DNA of 55,688 nucleotides from Marivita sp. (GCF_017643905.1 NZ_JAEPMO010000006.1:1-55688); one strand, 5' to 3'. Numbered from the stretch's first letter, positions 1-10,448 are shown. Program-made: numbers and translations. The notes: generated from the letters alone by a model not told the origin.

Positions 1-123
1 CGACTACGGTGCTTCATGGCAAGACCAAATTGCAGGGTTTTCAATGCAATAATACAAAACCCTGCGGGAAATGGCTACAGGAATCACAGTTTATTCATTC
101 ATTATCAACAGCTTGGGCGTTGT

Positions 124-585
124 TCAGGACGGACTAAATAGAGACGGAGTGGAATTTGATGGTGCGAAATCGCCAGTGATCGAGTTGATGAAGACTTTCC
201 CGCGCTCGGTACCAAGAAAGGCTTTTAAATCTACTATGGTTTGAATCTTGTTCAACGAAGCAACGCCGTTTGCCACAGCTTCCCCGGCGCGACCGCCTAG
301 TTTCGCGAGTTCTCCAAAACGACCGCCAAGATCGGCGGCAAAGTCGAAACCGCTTCCCGTCACTGCCTCAAGATCCTTTGGGGATCCAACCCCGGTCATC
401 AAAGCAAAAGAGACGCCGCAACTGGCGTGAAGCGCTGCCCCCATTCGCACCCCGCCTACCGCACAAGATACCGAATTGTTCAAGTGTTCAAGGTTCAAGA
501 ATTGTAGGATGTATCCTGCTTTTCCGTAAAGAACGGAGGCACCACCGCCGATAGCGATGCCCAGCCACGTCTTATTCAACATCAA
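124..585 (-). CDS. hypothetical Gly/Ala-rich protein, no family recognised
   Basis: 153-aa ORF next to the 3' end of tRNA-Ala in a relatively AT-rich stretch. Confidence 0.5.
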   Translation of the reverse strand: MMLNKTWLGIAIGGGASVLYGKAGYILQFLNLEHLNNSVSCAVGGVRMGAALHASCGVSFALMTGVGSPKDLEAVTGSGFDFAADLGGRFGELAKLGGRAGEAVANGVASLNKIQTIVDLKAFLGTERGKVFINSITGDFAPSNSTPSLFSPS

Positions 586-727
586 TATCTCGCCTTGGAA
601 AAATTCGATAAAACACCAAAAAGCTAACGAGAGCGTGTTATCGAGTCCAGTCCCTATTTAGGGCACCGAAATAAGGTTTGAAATACCAATGGCCGGTGAT
701 GGCTGAAATCAAACATATGCTGGAATT

Positions 728-803
<76 letters not shown>

Positions 804-832
804 GTTAGTGCGCGTTCAATTACGCAAAGCCG

Positions 833-860
833 GGGGCGGGATCAAGCGTGATTCCGCCCC
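833..860. terminator. GC-rich hairpin downstream of the FYDLN_acid gene, upstream of tRNA-Ala
   Basis: GGGGCGGGATCA-AGCG-TGATTCCGCCCC followed by TTTT on the + strand; no T-run on the - strand. Confidence 0.4.
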
Positions 861-871
861 TTTTACAGAAA

Positions 872-1189
872 TTAATCGTCGTCGTTACCTGCGACATCCG
901 CGATGTCGTCAAGTGAGACGTTGTCGTCTTCATCGTCCTCGAGAACGTCATCGTCATCGAGATCGACATCAACATCGTCATCTTCCAGAACATCGACGTC
1001 ATCGGTGTCGTCCAGGTTGGACTTGCTCTGGCGGTCTTCGGCGTCTGCCGCGATCATGCGGGTCTTGCCTGTGTCAATCTCGACCACTTCGCCGGTATAC
1101 GGGCTGATGATCGGAGTGGCGTTCAGGTCATAAAAGCGTTTGCCGGTGGTTGGGCAAACACGTTTGACGCCCCATTCTTCCTTGGGCAT
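872..1189 (-). CDS. TIGR02300/FYDLN_acid family protein with acidic C-terminal tail
   Basis: N-terminus KRVCPTTGKRFYDLNATPIISPYTGEVVEI followed by an Asp/Glu-rich tail. Confidence 0.9.
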   Translation of the reverse strand: MPKEEWGVKRVCPTTGKRFYDLNATPIISPYTGEVVEIDTGKTRMIAADAEDRQSKSNLDDTDDVDVLEDDDVDVDLDDDDVLEDDEDDNVSLDDIADVAGNDDD

Positions 1190-1293
1190 GGGTCATCCCC
1201 TTTATTGCGTGGTCATATCGACAATCTGCGCCAACTGCCATAACACCGAACCGGTGTCAAAGGCTTTAGGGCGCAGAGGTCATCGAGCGGCAT

Positions 1294-1986
1294 ATGGGCG
1301 TCACAACCTTTCCCGGCAACCCCGAAATTCCCTTTAAACTTCGGAAGAACGCGCGTGCCCGCCGCATGACGCTGCGGATCTCCAGAGTCGATGGGGGAGT
1401 GACCCTGACCGTGCCGCGCGGCGTTTCAGAGCGCGAGGCTTTGGCCTTTGCCGCAGAAAAGCGCGACTGGGTCATGGGGCATCTGTCGAAACGGGCCGGC
1501 CCCGCGCTTGTCGGGCCCGGTGACCGGCTGGATGTGGGCGGGCAATCCTTTGAAATTGTTGCGGGGTCGGCACGGCGTCTGGTGGTGGCGGATGGCAGGA
1601 TCACCCTGCCTGCCCCGGTCGAGACCGGACGTATTCACCTGCAAGGGTGGCTCAAGGAGCAGGCGCGGATCGCGCTGACCCGAGCGTCCGATCACTATTC
1701 CGAGCGGTTGGGCCTTCGGTACACCCGGCTGACGCTGCGCGACACGCGGTCCCGTTGGGGCTCGTGTTCGTCAGCAGGCGCACTGATGTATTCGTGGCGT
1801 TTGATCCTCGCGCCGAAATTCGTGCTTGATTATGTGGCGGCGCATGAAGTTGCGCATTTGAAGGAAATGAACCACTCGGCCAATTTCTGGCGCGTGGTGG
1901 ATCAGCTTTATGGCCCTCATCACGATGCGCGCGCATGGCTGCGGCAAGACGGCCCGAAGCTGCATCGCTTCCGGTTTGGTGCTTGA
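1294..1986 (+). CDS. M48/YgjP-type (DUF45, SprT-like) metallopeptidase
   Basis: RDTRSRWGSCSS...HEVAHLKEMNHSANFW motif. Confidence 0.9.
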   Translation: MGVTTFPGNPEIPFKLRKNARARRMTLRISRVDGGVTLTVPRGVSEREALAFAAEKRDWVMGHLSKRAGPALVGPGDRLDVGGQSFEIVAGSARRLVVADGRITLPAPVETGRIHLQGWLKEQARIALTRASDHYSERLGLRYTRLTLRDTRSRWGSCSSAGALMYSWRLILAPKFVLDYVAAHEVAHLKEMNHSANFWRVVDQLYGPHHDARAWLRQDGPKLHRFRFGA

Positions 1987-2016
1987 CCCGTTCCACAGCT
2001 GTGATCACAGTTCAGT

Positions 2017-2667
2017 ATGAGCGTCCTGACCCGCCCCACGGAACCAACCCTGTCCGCACATGACCGCGTCTATCGCGGTCTGCGGAACCGGATCATGTTT
2101 GGTCAGATGTCTCCTGGTGAACAGCTGACCCTGCGCGGCGTTGCGCGGGAGTTCGATGTGTCGATGACGCCCGCGCGTGAAGCGTTTCAGCGGCTGGTCG
2201 CGGAAGGAGCCTTGTCGATGTCTGCTTCGGGGCGGGTGTCGACGCCTGAACTGTCGAACGACCGGATCGAGGAACTTGCCGCGTTGCGCGCCCTGATCGA
2301 AGTGGAACTGGCGAGCCGCGCCCTGCCGCGCGCCCATTTGGCCCTGATCGACCGGTTGCAGGCGATCAACGGGACGATTTCGGACGCGATCTCGAACCGG
2401 GATGCCGTGGGCTATATCCGGACAAATCTGGACTTTCACCGGACCTTGTATCTGCGGGCGCAAGCCCCCGCGATGCTGGCCATGGCCGAACAGGTCTGGT
2501 TGCAGCTTGGCCCCACGATGCGCGCGCTTTATGGGCGGTTGCGGCGGACGGAAGCACCACAATATCACAGGTTGATCGTGGCGGCGCTGAAGGCCGGGGA
2601 TGAACCCGGCCTTCGCTTGGCGGTTCGGTCAGACGTGACCCAAGGTCTGCGCCTCCTAACCGGATAA
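2017..2667 (+). CDS. GntR family transcriptional regulator (FCD C-terminal domain)
   Basis: Winged-helix RNRIMFGQMSPGEQLTLRGVAREFDVSMTPAREAFQRLVAEGAL. Confidence 0.9.
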   Translation: MSVLTRPTEPTLSAHDRVYRGLRNRIMFGQMSPGEQLTLRGVAREFDVSMTPAREAFQRLVAEGALSMSASGRVSTPELSNDRIEELAALRALIEVELASRALPRAHLALIDRLQAINGTISDAISNRDAVGYIRTNLDFHRTLYLRAQAPAMLAMAEQVWLQLGPTMRALYGRLRRTEAPQYHRLIVAALKAGDEPGLRLAVRSDVTQGLRLLTG

Positions 2668-2675
2668 CCCGACGT

Positions 2676-3515
2676 TTAATGTGCCATGACCACCGGTACT
2701 TCGCTGGTTTCGAGCATATTGCGCGTTGCGCCACCAAGAATGGCCTCGCGGAACCGGGAATGCCCATAGGCACCCATCACGACCATGTCGGCATTGATGT
2801 CCATCACATGACGCCGCATCACATCGGATACCCGTGGCATGGTCTTGGACAACACGTCGATTTCCACCTTTACCCCGTGACGGGCAAGATATTGCGACAC
2901 TTGCCCACCCGGACCTGACCGGGTCGGCCCGTGTTTGGGTGGGTCGATCACGACGATATGCACGGTGTGCGCGCTGCTCAGAAATGGCAGCGCACTGCGC
3001 ACGGCCCGAAGCGCCTCGGCGCTTTCGTTCCAGCCAATCGCGATCTTGCCGGGCAACTTCAGTTCGAGACCGCCGTCAGGCAGCACGATCACCGGAGACT
3101 GCCCCTCGAACAGCGCACCTTCGACGACGGGTTCAAGTTCAATGCCCCGATCATCGCCATAGGGCCGTGGCACGATCGCCAGATCGGCAAACCGGGCATG
3201 AGACGCGACAAACCGCGCGACATCGGCAAGTTGACACACCGCTTCGGTCACACCCCAGCGCAGCTCTGACAGACCCATCTGCTTTTTCGCAGCGGCTGCC
3301 AGTCCAGAGGCATCTTCGCGCGCCTGGTTCAGGGTTTCCTGCAGGATGGCCGCGTTCATGCCGGCATAATAGTAGCCGGTTTGCGTGCGATCGACGCCAA
3401 CACATAGAACATCAAGATGGGCGTCCAGCGCGCTTGCCATGGAAATGGCCTGCGAAAGTGTCTCGGTCAGATGGGCGTGATCGGTGACGACGGTCAGGAT
3501 CGTTTTGAAAGACAT
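2676..3515 (-). CDS. universal stress protein, two Usp domains
   Basis: MSFKTILTVVTDHAH start; C-terminal DMVVMGAYGHSRFREAILGGATRNML Usp signature; start chosen at the internal ATG. Confidence 0.88.
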   Translation of the reverse strand: MSFKTILTVVTDHAHLTETLSQAISMASALDAHLDVLCVGVDRTQTGYYYAGMNAAILQETLNQAREDASGLAAAAKKQMGLSELRWGVTEAVCQLADVARFVASHARFADLAIVPRPYGDDRGIELEPVVEGALFEGQSPVIVLPDGGLELKLPGKIAIGWNESAEALRAVRSALPFLSSAHTVHIVVIDPPKHGPTRSGPGGQVSQYLARHGVKVEIDVLSKTMPRVSDVMRRHVMDINADMVVMGAYGHSRFREAILGGATRNMLETSEVPVVMAH

Positions 3516-3577
3516 GGTTGGCTCCCTTGGTTGATTTCCCACTGGAACCATCTTCGACCGAAGTCGCATGAGGCGCT

Positions 3578-3591
3578 TTGACACCCATCAA
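3578..3591. promoter_or_regulatory. FNR/FnrL-type box upstream of the usp gene
   Basis: TTGACACCCATCAA, one mismatch to TTGAT-N4-ATCAA; 63 bp upstream of the usp start. Confidence 0.75.
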
Positions 3592-3609
3592 ACAAGTCCC
3601 GCAATTCTA

Positions 3610-3623
3610 TTGATGCAGATCAA
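3610..3623. promoter_or_regulatory. FNR/FnrL box upstream of ccoN
   Basis: TTGATGCAGATCAA, perfect TTGAT-N4-ATCAA; CATTAA -10-like hexamer about 22 bp downstream. Confidence 0.85.
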
Positions 3624-3715
3624 GGATAGGTTTGGCCAAGTTTCGCATTAAGGGCCCAGTCTGAAAACCGCCCGCGCGGCAGCCGAATCGCGCAGGTAAG
3701 ACGAAGGGACAAAAA

Positions 3716-5326
3716 ATGTTGAACTATATCAAGCTAATCGCGCTTGGTTTGATCACGCTCTTTGCGATGATTGCAGCAAGTTATGCACGCGATTTGGCCT
3801 ATCAGGTTCACGCCATTCTGATCATGGCGATATCTGCCGGGCTCTTCCTTTGGGTGCTGCGCAACACGGATGAACCGGTGCCAGCAGCCGTACTTGAAAC
3901 AAGCTATATGGACGGTGTGATCCGCTACGGCGTGATCGCAACGGCCTTTTGGGGCGTCGTCGGTTTCCTTGTGGGAACCTTCATCGCGTTCCAGCTGGCC
4001 TTTCCGGCGCTCAATTTTGATTGGGCTCAGGGCTATGCGAATTTCGGGCGTCTGCGCCCACTGCACACCTCTGCGGTGATCTTCGCATTTGGTGGCAACG
4101 CCTTGATCGCGACATCGTTCTATGTGGTGCAGCGCACCAGCGCCGCGCGCCTGTGGGGGGGGAACCTCGGCTGGTTCGTGTTCTGGGGCTATAACCTGTT
4201 CATCGTGCTGGCCGCGACCGGCTACTTGCTGGGGGCAACCCAGTCCAAGGAATACGCGGAACCCGAGTGGTATGTCGATCTGTGGCTGACCATCGTGTGG
4301 CTGGCCTATCTGGCGGTTTTCCTCGGCACGATCATCAAGCGCAAAGAACCTCACATTTATGTAGCCAACTGGTTCTTCCTGTCCTTCATCGTCACGGTCG
4401 CGATGCTGCACGTGTTCAACAACCTGAGCATCCCGGTCTCGATCTTCGGCTCAAAGTCGGTTCAGGTTTTCGCAGGTGTGCAGGACGCGATGGTTCAGTG
4501 GTGGTATGGCCACAACGCCGTGGGCTTCTTCCTGACCGCAGGCTTCCTTGGCATGATGTATTACTTCATCCCCAAGCAGGCCGAACGTCCGGTCTTCAGC
4601 TACAAGTTGTCGATCATTCACTTCTGGGCGCTGATCTTCCTTTATATCTGGGCCGGTCCGCACCACCTGCATTACACCGCTCTGCCGGATTGGGCCTCGA
4701 CCCTTGGCATGGTGTTCTCGATCGTGCTCTGGATGCCCAGCTGGGGCGGCATGATCAACGGTCTGATGACGCTGAGCGGCGCATGGGACAAGCTGCGCAC
4801 CGACCCGGTCATCCGGATGATGGTGATTTCGCTTGGCTTCTACGGCATGTCGACCTTTGAAGGTCCGATGATGTCGATCCGTGCGGTCAACTCGCTGTCG
4901 CACTACACTGACTGGACCATTGGTCACGTGCACTCTGGTGCTCTTGGCTGGAACGGCATGATCACCTTCGGGGCTCTGTACTTCCTCGTGCCCAAGCTCT
5001 GGAACCGTCAGCGGCTCTATAGCCTGAGCATGGTCAGCTGGCACTTCTGGCTCGCCACCATCGGCATCATTCTCTACGCGGCCTCGATGTGGGTCACCGG
5101 GATCATGGAAGGCCTGATGTGGCGTGAAGTCGATGCAAACGGGTTCCTCGTGAACAGCTTTGCCGACACCGTGAGTGCGAAGTTCCCGATGTACGTCGTG
5201 CGTGCGCTGGGTGGGGTGATGTACGTCACCGGGGCGCTGATCATGTGCTACAACCTTTGGATGACTGTGAAGCGCAGCCCGGCAAAAGACGCCGTGATGT
5301 CGCCCGCAGCCGTCCCGGCCGAATAA
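3716..5326 (+). CDS. ccoN: cytochrome c oxidase cbb3-type subunit I
   Basis: Multi-TM haem-copper oxidase with conserved [39 protein letters not shown]. Confidence 0.98.
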   Translation: MLNYIKLIALGLITLFAMIAASYARDLAYQVHAILIMAISAGLFLWVLRNTDEPVPAAVLETSYMDGVIRYGVIATAFWGVVGFLVGTFIAFQLAFPALNFDWAQGYANFGRLRPLHTSAVIFAFGGNALIATSFYVVQRTSAARLWGGNLGWFVFWGYNLFIVLAATGYLLGATQSKEYAEPEWYVDLWLTIVWLAYLAVFLGTIIKRKEPHIYVANWFFLSFIVTVAMLHVFNNLSIPVSIFGSKSVQVFAGVQDAMVQWWYGHNAVGFFLTAGFLGMMYYFIPKQAERPVFSYKLSIIHFWALIFLYIWAGPHHLHYTALPDWASTLGMVFSIVLWMPSWGGMINGLMTLSGAWDKLRTDPVIRMMVISLGFYGMSTFEGPMMSIRAVNSLSHYTDWTIGHVHSGALGWNGMITFGALYFLVPKLWNRQRLYSLSMVSWHFWLATIGIILYAASMWVTGIMEGLMWREVDANGFLVNSFADTVSAKFPMYVVRALGGVMYVTGALIMCYNLWMTVKRSPAKDAVMSPAAVPAE

Positions 5327-5339
5327 GGAGGCTTGGACA

Positions 5340-6068
5340 ATGGGTATTCTTGACAAGCATAAGGTACTTGAAACCAACGCGACCCTGTTGCTGATCTGCA
5401 GCTTCCTGGTCGTCACCATTGGCGGACTGGTGCAGATCGTGCCGCTCTTCTATCTCGACAACACCATCGAGAAGGTTGAGGGCATGCGCCCCTACACACC
5501 TCTCGAACTGGCGGGTCGGGACGTTTATCTGCGCGAAGGCTGCTATGTCTGCCACAGCCAGATGATCCGCCCGATGCGCGACGAAGTCGAACGCTATGGC
5601 CATTACAGCCTTGCGGCCGAGTCGATGTACGACCACCCGTTCCAGTGGGGGTCCAAGCGGACCGGGCCCGACCTCGCCCGCGTCGGTGGCCGCTACTCGG
5701 ACGACTGGCATGTCGACCACCTGCGTGATCCGCAGTCGGTTGTACCGGAATCGGTTATGCCGAAATACGGCTTCCTCGAAGCGACACTGCTGGAGGGCGA
5801 GCATATCGGCGACGTCATGGCGACCAACGCCTTTGTCGGTGTCCCGTACACCAGCGAGATGATCGAAGCGGCGCGCGAAGACTTCCGGGCGCAAGCCGAT
5901 CCGGACAGCGATTTCGACGGTCTGCTCGAACGCTACGGCGAAGGCGTCAACGTGCGCAACTTTGACGGCCAGCCGGGCGTTTCCGAAGCAGATGCCCTGA
6001 TCGCCTACCTGCAGGTTCTGGGCACAATGGTCGACTTCTCGACCTTCACCCCAGACGCAAGCCGCTAA
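5340..6068 (+). CDS. ccoO: cbb3-type cytochrome c oxidase subunit II
   Basis: [26 protein letters not shown]. Confidence 0.98.
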   Translation: MGILDKHKVLETNATLLLICSFLVVTIGGLVQIVPLFYLDNTIEKVEGMRPYTPLELAGRDVYLREGCYVCHSQMIRPMRDEVERYGHYSLAAESMYDHPFQWGSKRTGPDLARVGGRYSDDWHVDHLRDPQSVVPESVMPKYGFLEATLLEGEHIGDVMATNAFVGVPYTSEMIEAAREDFRAQADPDSDFDGLLERYGEGVNVRNFDGQPGVSEADALIAYLQVLGTMVDFSTFTPDASR

Positions 6069-6079
6069 GGAGGACTGAC

Positions 6080-6265
6080 ATGGAAACCTATTCGTTTCTC
6101 CGGGAATTCGCAGACAGCTGGATGTTGCTGGTCCTGTTCCTGTTCTTTGTCGGGGTGATCCTCTGGGCCATTCGCCCCGGCAGCAACAAGACACATCGCG
6201 ACACAGCCAACATCCCGTTTCGCAATGAAGACAAACCCGCCGCGTCCAAGGAGGCGAGGACATGA
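6080..6265 (+). CDS. ccoQ: cbb3-type oxidase subunit CcoQ/FixQ
   Basis: Small single-TM ORF ([35 protein letters not shown]) between ccoO and ccoP. Confidence 0.92.
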   Translation: METYSFLREFADSWMLLVLFLFFVGVILWAIRPGSNKTHRDTANIPFRNEDKPAASKEART

Positions 6266-7131
6266 GTAAGAAAGACGACGATCTTGATTATGAAACCACC
6301 GGTCACGAGTGGGACGGGATCAAGGAATACAACAAACCGCTGCCGCGCTGGTGGCTGTGGACCTTCTACGCGACCATCGTCTGGGGTGTGCTCTACACCA
6401 TCGCCTATCCCGCATGGCCGGGCATCAAGGAAGCCACACCCGGTATCCTTGGGTTCTCCACACGGGCACAGGTGGCGGAAGAGATCGCGCGGTTCGAAGA
6501 TGCCAATGCGGGGATCAACGCCCAGCTTGCGTCGGTTGAACTGACCGAGATCGCTCAGGATGCCGACCTCAACCAGTACGCCCAGAACGCGGGTGCTGCG
6601 GTGTTCCGCACATGGTGCGCACAGTGCCACGGATCCGGTGCAGCCGGTGCCAAGGGCTATCCGAACCTTCTGGACGACGACTGGCTCTGGGGCGGTGACA
6701 TCGAGGCGATCCATGCCACAATCGCGCATGGTATCCGCAACGAGGAAGACCCGGACGCCCGTTGGTCTGAAATGCCGGCTTTTGGCGACATGCTCGCTGA
6801 AGAGGAAATCAGCCAGGTGGTCAACTACGTGATGTCGCTCTCGGGCGAACCGAACGATGCCTCAATGGTCGCGGCTGGTGAGACCGTGTTCCTCGACAAT
6901 TGCGCGGCCTGCCACATGGACGACGGAACAGGTGACCGCTTTCAAGGTGCGCCGAACCTGACGGATGCGATCTGGCTTTATGGTGGCGACTACGCGACCC
7001 TGACGGAGACAGTGACCTATTCGCGCTTTGGCGTGATGCCGCCTTGGACGGACCGTCTGAGCGAAGCCGAAATCCGTGCCGTGGCCTCCTATGTGCATGG
7101 CTTGGGTGGCGGCGAAGCCTCGGTCGAGTGA
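6262..7131 (+). CDS. ccoP: cytochrome c oxidase cbb3-type subunit III, dihaem
   Basis: N-terminal [27 protein letters not shown]; two CxxCH motifs (CAQCH, CAACH). Confidence 0.98.
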   Translation: MSKKDDDLDYETTGHEWDGIKEYNKPLPRWWLWTFYATIVWGVLYTIAYPAWPGIKEATPGILGFSTRAQVAEEIARFEDANAGINAQLASVELTEIAQDADLNQYAQNAGAAVFRTWCAQCHGSGAAGAKGYPNLLDDDWLWGGDIEAIHATIAHGIRNEEDPDARWSEMPAFGDMLAEEEISQVVNYVMSLSGEPNDASMVAAGETVFLDNCAACHMDDGTGDRFQGAPNLTDAIWLYGGDYATLTETVTYSRFGVMPPWTDRLSEAEIRAVASYVHGLGGGEASVE

Positions 7132-7146
7132 CCTGATACCAGAATA

Positions 7147-7170
7147 CCCTTTGGCCTTCGGGCCAAAGGG
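7147..7170 (+). terminator. perfect 10-bp hairpin with UUCG tetraloop after ccoP
   Basis: CCCTTTGGCC-TTCG-GGCCAAAGGG. Confidence 0.6.
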
Positions 7171-7171
7171 G

Positions 7172-7225
7172 AAAGCGCCGGTTCCTCTTTCTGTTCGCGC
7201 GTTTCGAGGCACCGGCGCTTTTGAT
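7172..7225 (+). terminator. second hairpin after ccoP with a T-rich tail
   Basis: AAAGCGCCGGTTCCTC ... GAGGCACCGGCGCTTTTGATTT, 16-bp arms with one mismatch. Confidence 0.6.
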
Positions 7226-7235
7226 TTGATCTGTT

Positions 7236-7337
7236 TTATTGCCATCTGCCACCGCGCCACGGCCACCGCCTGGCGCGATTTTTGTCGGTCGGATCGTGCC
7301 AGATCCGCGGCGGCAGGTAGATCACCGGGTCGATCAT
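7236..7337 (-). CDS. micro-ORF of 33 aa, unknown function
   Basis: MIDPVIYLPPRIWHDPTDKNRARRWPWRGGRWQ; upstream GGAGGACTGGAG-ATG; start overlaps the stop of the 46-aa ORF (ATGA). Confidence 0.55.
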   Translation of the reverse strand: MIDPVIYLPPRIWHDPTDKNRARRWPWRGGRWQ

Positions 7338-7474
7338 CTCCAGTCCTCCCAACGCTTGCGCTCGGGCTGGCCGCGCAGGTCTTCACGGTACCAAGAACGC
7401 AGGGTGGCGTTGAGCGAATTGGTCGGGGATACGCCGCTTGCCCGGAACAGCGTTTTTGCAAATGTAGTGAACAT
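7334..7474 (-). CDS. micro-ORF of 46 aa, unknown function
   Basis: MFTTFAKTLFRASGVSPTNSLNATLRSWYREDLRGQPERKRWEDWR preceded by AAAGGAGACCG-ATG; divergent from LysR gene. Confidence 0.6.
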   Translation of the reverse strand: MFTTFAKTLFRASGVSPTNSLNATLRSWYREDLRGQPERKRWEDWR

Positions 7475-7572
7475 GTCGGTCTCCTTTGATCGCTGTGGTT
7501 CTGCGCTCATACTTGCGTTTTGGTGCTGCAAATGCGACTCAGGGATAAATTTGAAATGTAAGATGAGATTAC

Positions 7573-8451
7573 ATGATTGATTGGTCCCGACTGCCCTCCC
7601 TGTCTGCGCTGCGGGCGTTCTGTGCATTTGTCCAGACGGGGTCCGTGACCGACGCCGGGACGGCATTGAATGTCAGCCATGCGGCGATTTCGCAGCAATT
7701 GCGCAGTCTTGAGACCCATCTCGGAACGCCGCTCTTTGATCGGAAAAGCCGGGCACTGGAACTGACGGATGACGGGCGCGATCTGGCCCGCGCCTTGGAC
7801 GATGGGTTCGGCCGTATTGCGGCCGGGGTCGAAGCGCTGACAAATGCCGATGCGCAAAGACCGTTGAACGTGGGCTGCACGCCAACCTTTGCCAGTGCGT
7901 GGCTGATGCCGCGCCTTGGCAGTTTCCAGATGGAACATCCGGGGATCGACATGATCGTCACCCCCAGCCCGGTTCTGACCGACCCTTCACCGGGCGGCAT
8001 CGACGTGGCGATCCGTTATGGTTCGGGCGGATGGGCCGGACTTGAGTATGAACGCCTGCTGGACTCACCGCTTGTGGTCATCGGTGCGCCGTCGCTGTTC
8101 AAGAGCAAACTGCCGACCGAACCGCGGGATTTGATCGACTATCCTTGGCTGGAAGAGCTTGGGACAACCGAATCCTCTGCCTGGTTGACCCAGCACGGGC
8201 TGGCACATGCCAAGGTCCTGTCGCGCACCCATGTGCCGGGCAACCTGATGCTCGACGGGGCGCGGAACGGGCAGGGGGTGGCTGTCTCGACCCGAATCGC
8301 GGTGGCCGAGGACCTCGCTGCAGGACGCCTGATTGCCGTTTTCGAAGACCGGTTGGAGGCGGGATACAATCTGGTCACGAAACCCGGTGTCCAGCGTGCC
8401 CCGCTGAAAGCGTTTATGCGCTGGATCCGCAGGGAAGCGGCAAAAACCTGA
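7573..8451 (+). CDS. LysR family transcriptional regulator (GcvA-like)
   Basis: N-terminal HTH LPSLSALRAFCAFVQTGSVTDAGTALNVSHAAISQQLRSLE. Confidence 0.93.
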   Translation: MIDWSRLPSLSALRAFCAFVQTGSVTDAGTALNVSHAAISQQLRSLETHLGTPLFDRKSRALELTDDGRDLARALDDGFGRIAAGVEALTNADAQRPLNVGCTPTFASAWLMPRLGSFQMEHPGIDMIVTPSPVLTDPSPGGIDVAIRYGSGGWAGLEYERLLDSPLVVIGAPSLFKSKLPTEPRDLIDYPWLEELGTTESSAWLTQHGLAHAKVLSRTHVPGNLMLDGARNGQGVAVSTRIAVAEDLAAGRLIAVFEDRLEAGYNLVTKPGVQRAPLKAFMRWIRREAAKT

Positions 8452-8467
8452 ATTAAAGATACAGTAT

Positions 8468-8481
8468 TTGATGCAAGTCAA
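8468..8481. promoter_or_regulatory. FNR/FnrL-type box upstream of ccoG
   Basis: TTGATGCAAGTCAA, one mismatch from TTGAT-N4-ATCAA. Confidence 0.7.
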
Positions 8482-8547
8482 AGTCTGGCGCGGCGCACCC
8501 TGAGAAAAGACGGTCAAGCCAATCCGTCTTTGGGAGCCAATTCTCTC

Positions 8548-9984
8548 GTGTCTCAAGCAGAAAACCAAACGCCGCCGAACCTTTACGCCGCGCGCGAACC
8601 GATCTTTCCGAAGCGTGTGAAGGGCAACTTCCGCAGCTTCAAATGGATCATCATGATTGTCACGCTGGGCATTTACTATGTCACGCCGTGGATTCGCTGG
8701 GACAGGGGGCCACAGCTTCCCGATCAGGCGGTGTTGGTCGATCTGGCCAACCGCCGGTTCTTTTTCTTCTGGATCGAGATCTGGCCGCATGAATTCTACT
8801 TCGTCGCGGGCTTGCTGATCATGGCGGGCCTCGGCCTGTTCCTGTTCACTTCGGCGCTGGGAAGGGTCTGGTGCGGCTACGCCTGCCCGCAGACCGTGTG
8901 GACGGACCTCTTCATCCTTGTCGAACGCTGGATCGAAGGGGACCGCAACGCGCGTTTGCGCCTGCACCGGCAGGAAAAGATGGATTTCCGCAAAGCCCGT
9001 CTGCGGCTGACGAAGTGGGTGTCATGGTTCATTATCGGCCTAGCCACCGGCGGGGCGTGGGTGTTCTATTTTGCCGACGCACCGACGCTGCTGCGCGATT
9101 TGGTAACGGGGCAGGCGCATCCTGTTGCTTACACCACGATGCTGATCCTGACCGCGACCACGTTCTTCTTTGGTGGCTTCGCGCGCGAACAGGTCTGTAT
9201 CTATGCCTGCCCATGGCCGCGCATTCAGGCAGCGATGATGGACGAGGATACTTTGACCATCGGCTACCGCGAATGGCGGGGTGAGCCGCGCGGCAAGCAT
9301 CGCAAGGGCGACGGGGCAGAGCAACTGGGCGACTGCATCGACTGCATGGCCTGCGTCAACGTCTGCCCGATGGGCATCGACATCCGCGATGGGCAACAGA
9401 TGGAGTGCATCACCTGCGGCCTTTGTATTGATGCCTGCGACGACATCATGGAAAAGATCGGCAAGCCCCGTGGTCTGATCGACTATCTGGCGCTGTCGGA
9501 TGAACCGCGCGAACGGGCCGGGGAAAAGCCGCGCACAGCGTGGTTCCACATCTTCCGCGTCCGCACGATGATGTACACCACGCTCTGGGCGCTTGTAGGC
9601 ATCGGCCTTGTTTTCGCGCTCTTCATCCGCCCCGAGATCGACATGACCGTGGCACCGGTGCGGAACCCGACCTTTGTCACGTTGTCTGACGGGTCCATCC
9701 GCAACACCTACGACGTGCGCCTGCTCAACAAGCATGGCGAGGATCGGCCCTTCCGCGTCTCTGTCACAGGCCACCCTTCACTTAGGGTTCAGCTTGAGGG
9801 CACGCTCTATGAAACGGTGGATGTTCCCGCCAACGAAACCTTCCTGCAGCGCGTCTATGTCGTCGCCGCACCAAGGTCTGATCCGGCCGAGGACGAACGC
9901 ACCGATATCCGGTTCTGGGTCGAAGACCTCACCAATGGCGACCGCGCCTATACCGACACACTCTTCAACGGGAGAAGCAACTGA
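8548..9984 (+). CDS. ccoG: cytochrome c oxidase accessory protein CcoG (4Fe-4S ferredoxin type)
   Basis: CGYACPQTVWTD and CIDCMACVNVCPMGIDIRDGQQMECITCGLCIDACD; GTG start chosen with GGGAG upstream. Confidence 0.95.
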   Translation: MSQAENQTPPNLYAAREPIFPKRVKGNFRSFKWIIMIVTLGIYYVTPWIRWDRGPQLPDQAVLVDLANRRFFFFWIEIWPHEFYFVAGLLIMAGLGLFLFTSALGRVWCGYACPQTVWTDLFILVERWIEGDRNARLRLHRQEKMDFRKARLRLTKWVSWFIIGLATGGAWVFYFADAPTLLRDLVTGQAHPVAYTTMLILTATTFFFGGFAREQVCIYACPWPRIQAAMMDEDTLTIGYREWRGEPRGKHRKGDGAEQLGDCIDCMACVNVCPMGIDIRDGQQMECITCGLCIDACDDIMEKIGKPRGLIDYLALSDEPRERAGEKPRTAWFHIFRVRTMMYTTLWALVGIGLVFALFIRPEIDMTVAPVRNPTFVTLSDGSIRNTYDVRLLNKHGEDRPFRVSVTGHPSLRVQLEGTLYETVDVPANETFLQRVYVVAAPRSDPAEDERTDIRFWVEDLTNGDRAYTDTLFNGRSN

Positions 9985-10445
9985 TGGCCAAGGAAAGCAA
10001 ACTTACCGGCTGGCATGCTCTGGCCATTTTTGGCGGCTGTTTTGCTGTCATCATTTCCGTCAATCTTGTTCTGGCCTATTCGGCGGTGAAGACCTTTCCG
10101 GGGCTTGAGGTGAAGAACTCTTATGTCGCGTCGCAGGAATTCGACGTGCGTCGTGCCGAACAGGAAGCCTTGGGATGGAATGTCTATGCCGAGGCAAAGG
10201 GTGGGCTGCTCATTCTGAGCATCAAGGACGACCAAGGGAAGCCTGTGCAGGCCGGAAGTCTGGATGCCGTTCTCGGTCGGGCGACCCATGTGCAGGATGA
10301 CCGTACACCAGATTTCGCATTTGACGGACGGGCCTATGTGGCGCGGGAAACGCTTGCGCCGGGCAACTGGAACATCCGCATGAAGGCCACGTCGCTGGAT
10401 GGCGTTCCCTTCGAACAGCGCGTTGTCCTTCACGTCGAAAGCTGA
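9984..10445 (+). CDS. ccoH: FixH/CcoH family protein
   Basis: Single-TM N-terminus, position between ccoG and ccoI, overlaps the ccoG stop. Confidence 0.92.
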   Translation: MAKESKLTGWHALAIFGGCFAVIISVNLVLAYSAVKTFPGLEVKNSYVASQEFDVRRAEQEALGWNVYAEAKGGLLILSIKDDQGKPVQAGSLDAVLGRATHVQDDRTPDFAFDGRAYVARETLAPGNWNIRMKATSLDGVPFEQRVVLHVES

Positions 10446-10448
10446 GCC

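Noticed and set aside
903-1133. Low-complexity Ser-rich + strand ORF and repeat-like GTC/ATC tract
   Set aside because: It is the reverse of the Asp/Glu-rich tail of the FYDLN_acid protein, not a separate gene or CRISPR
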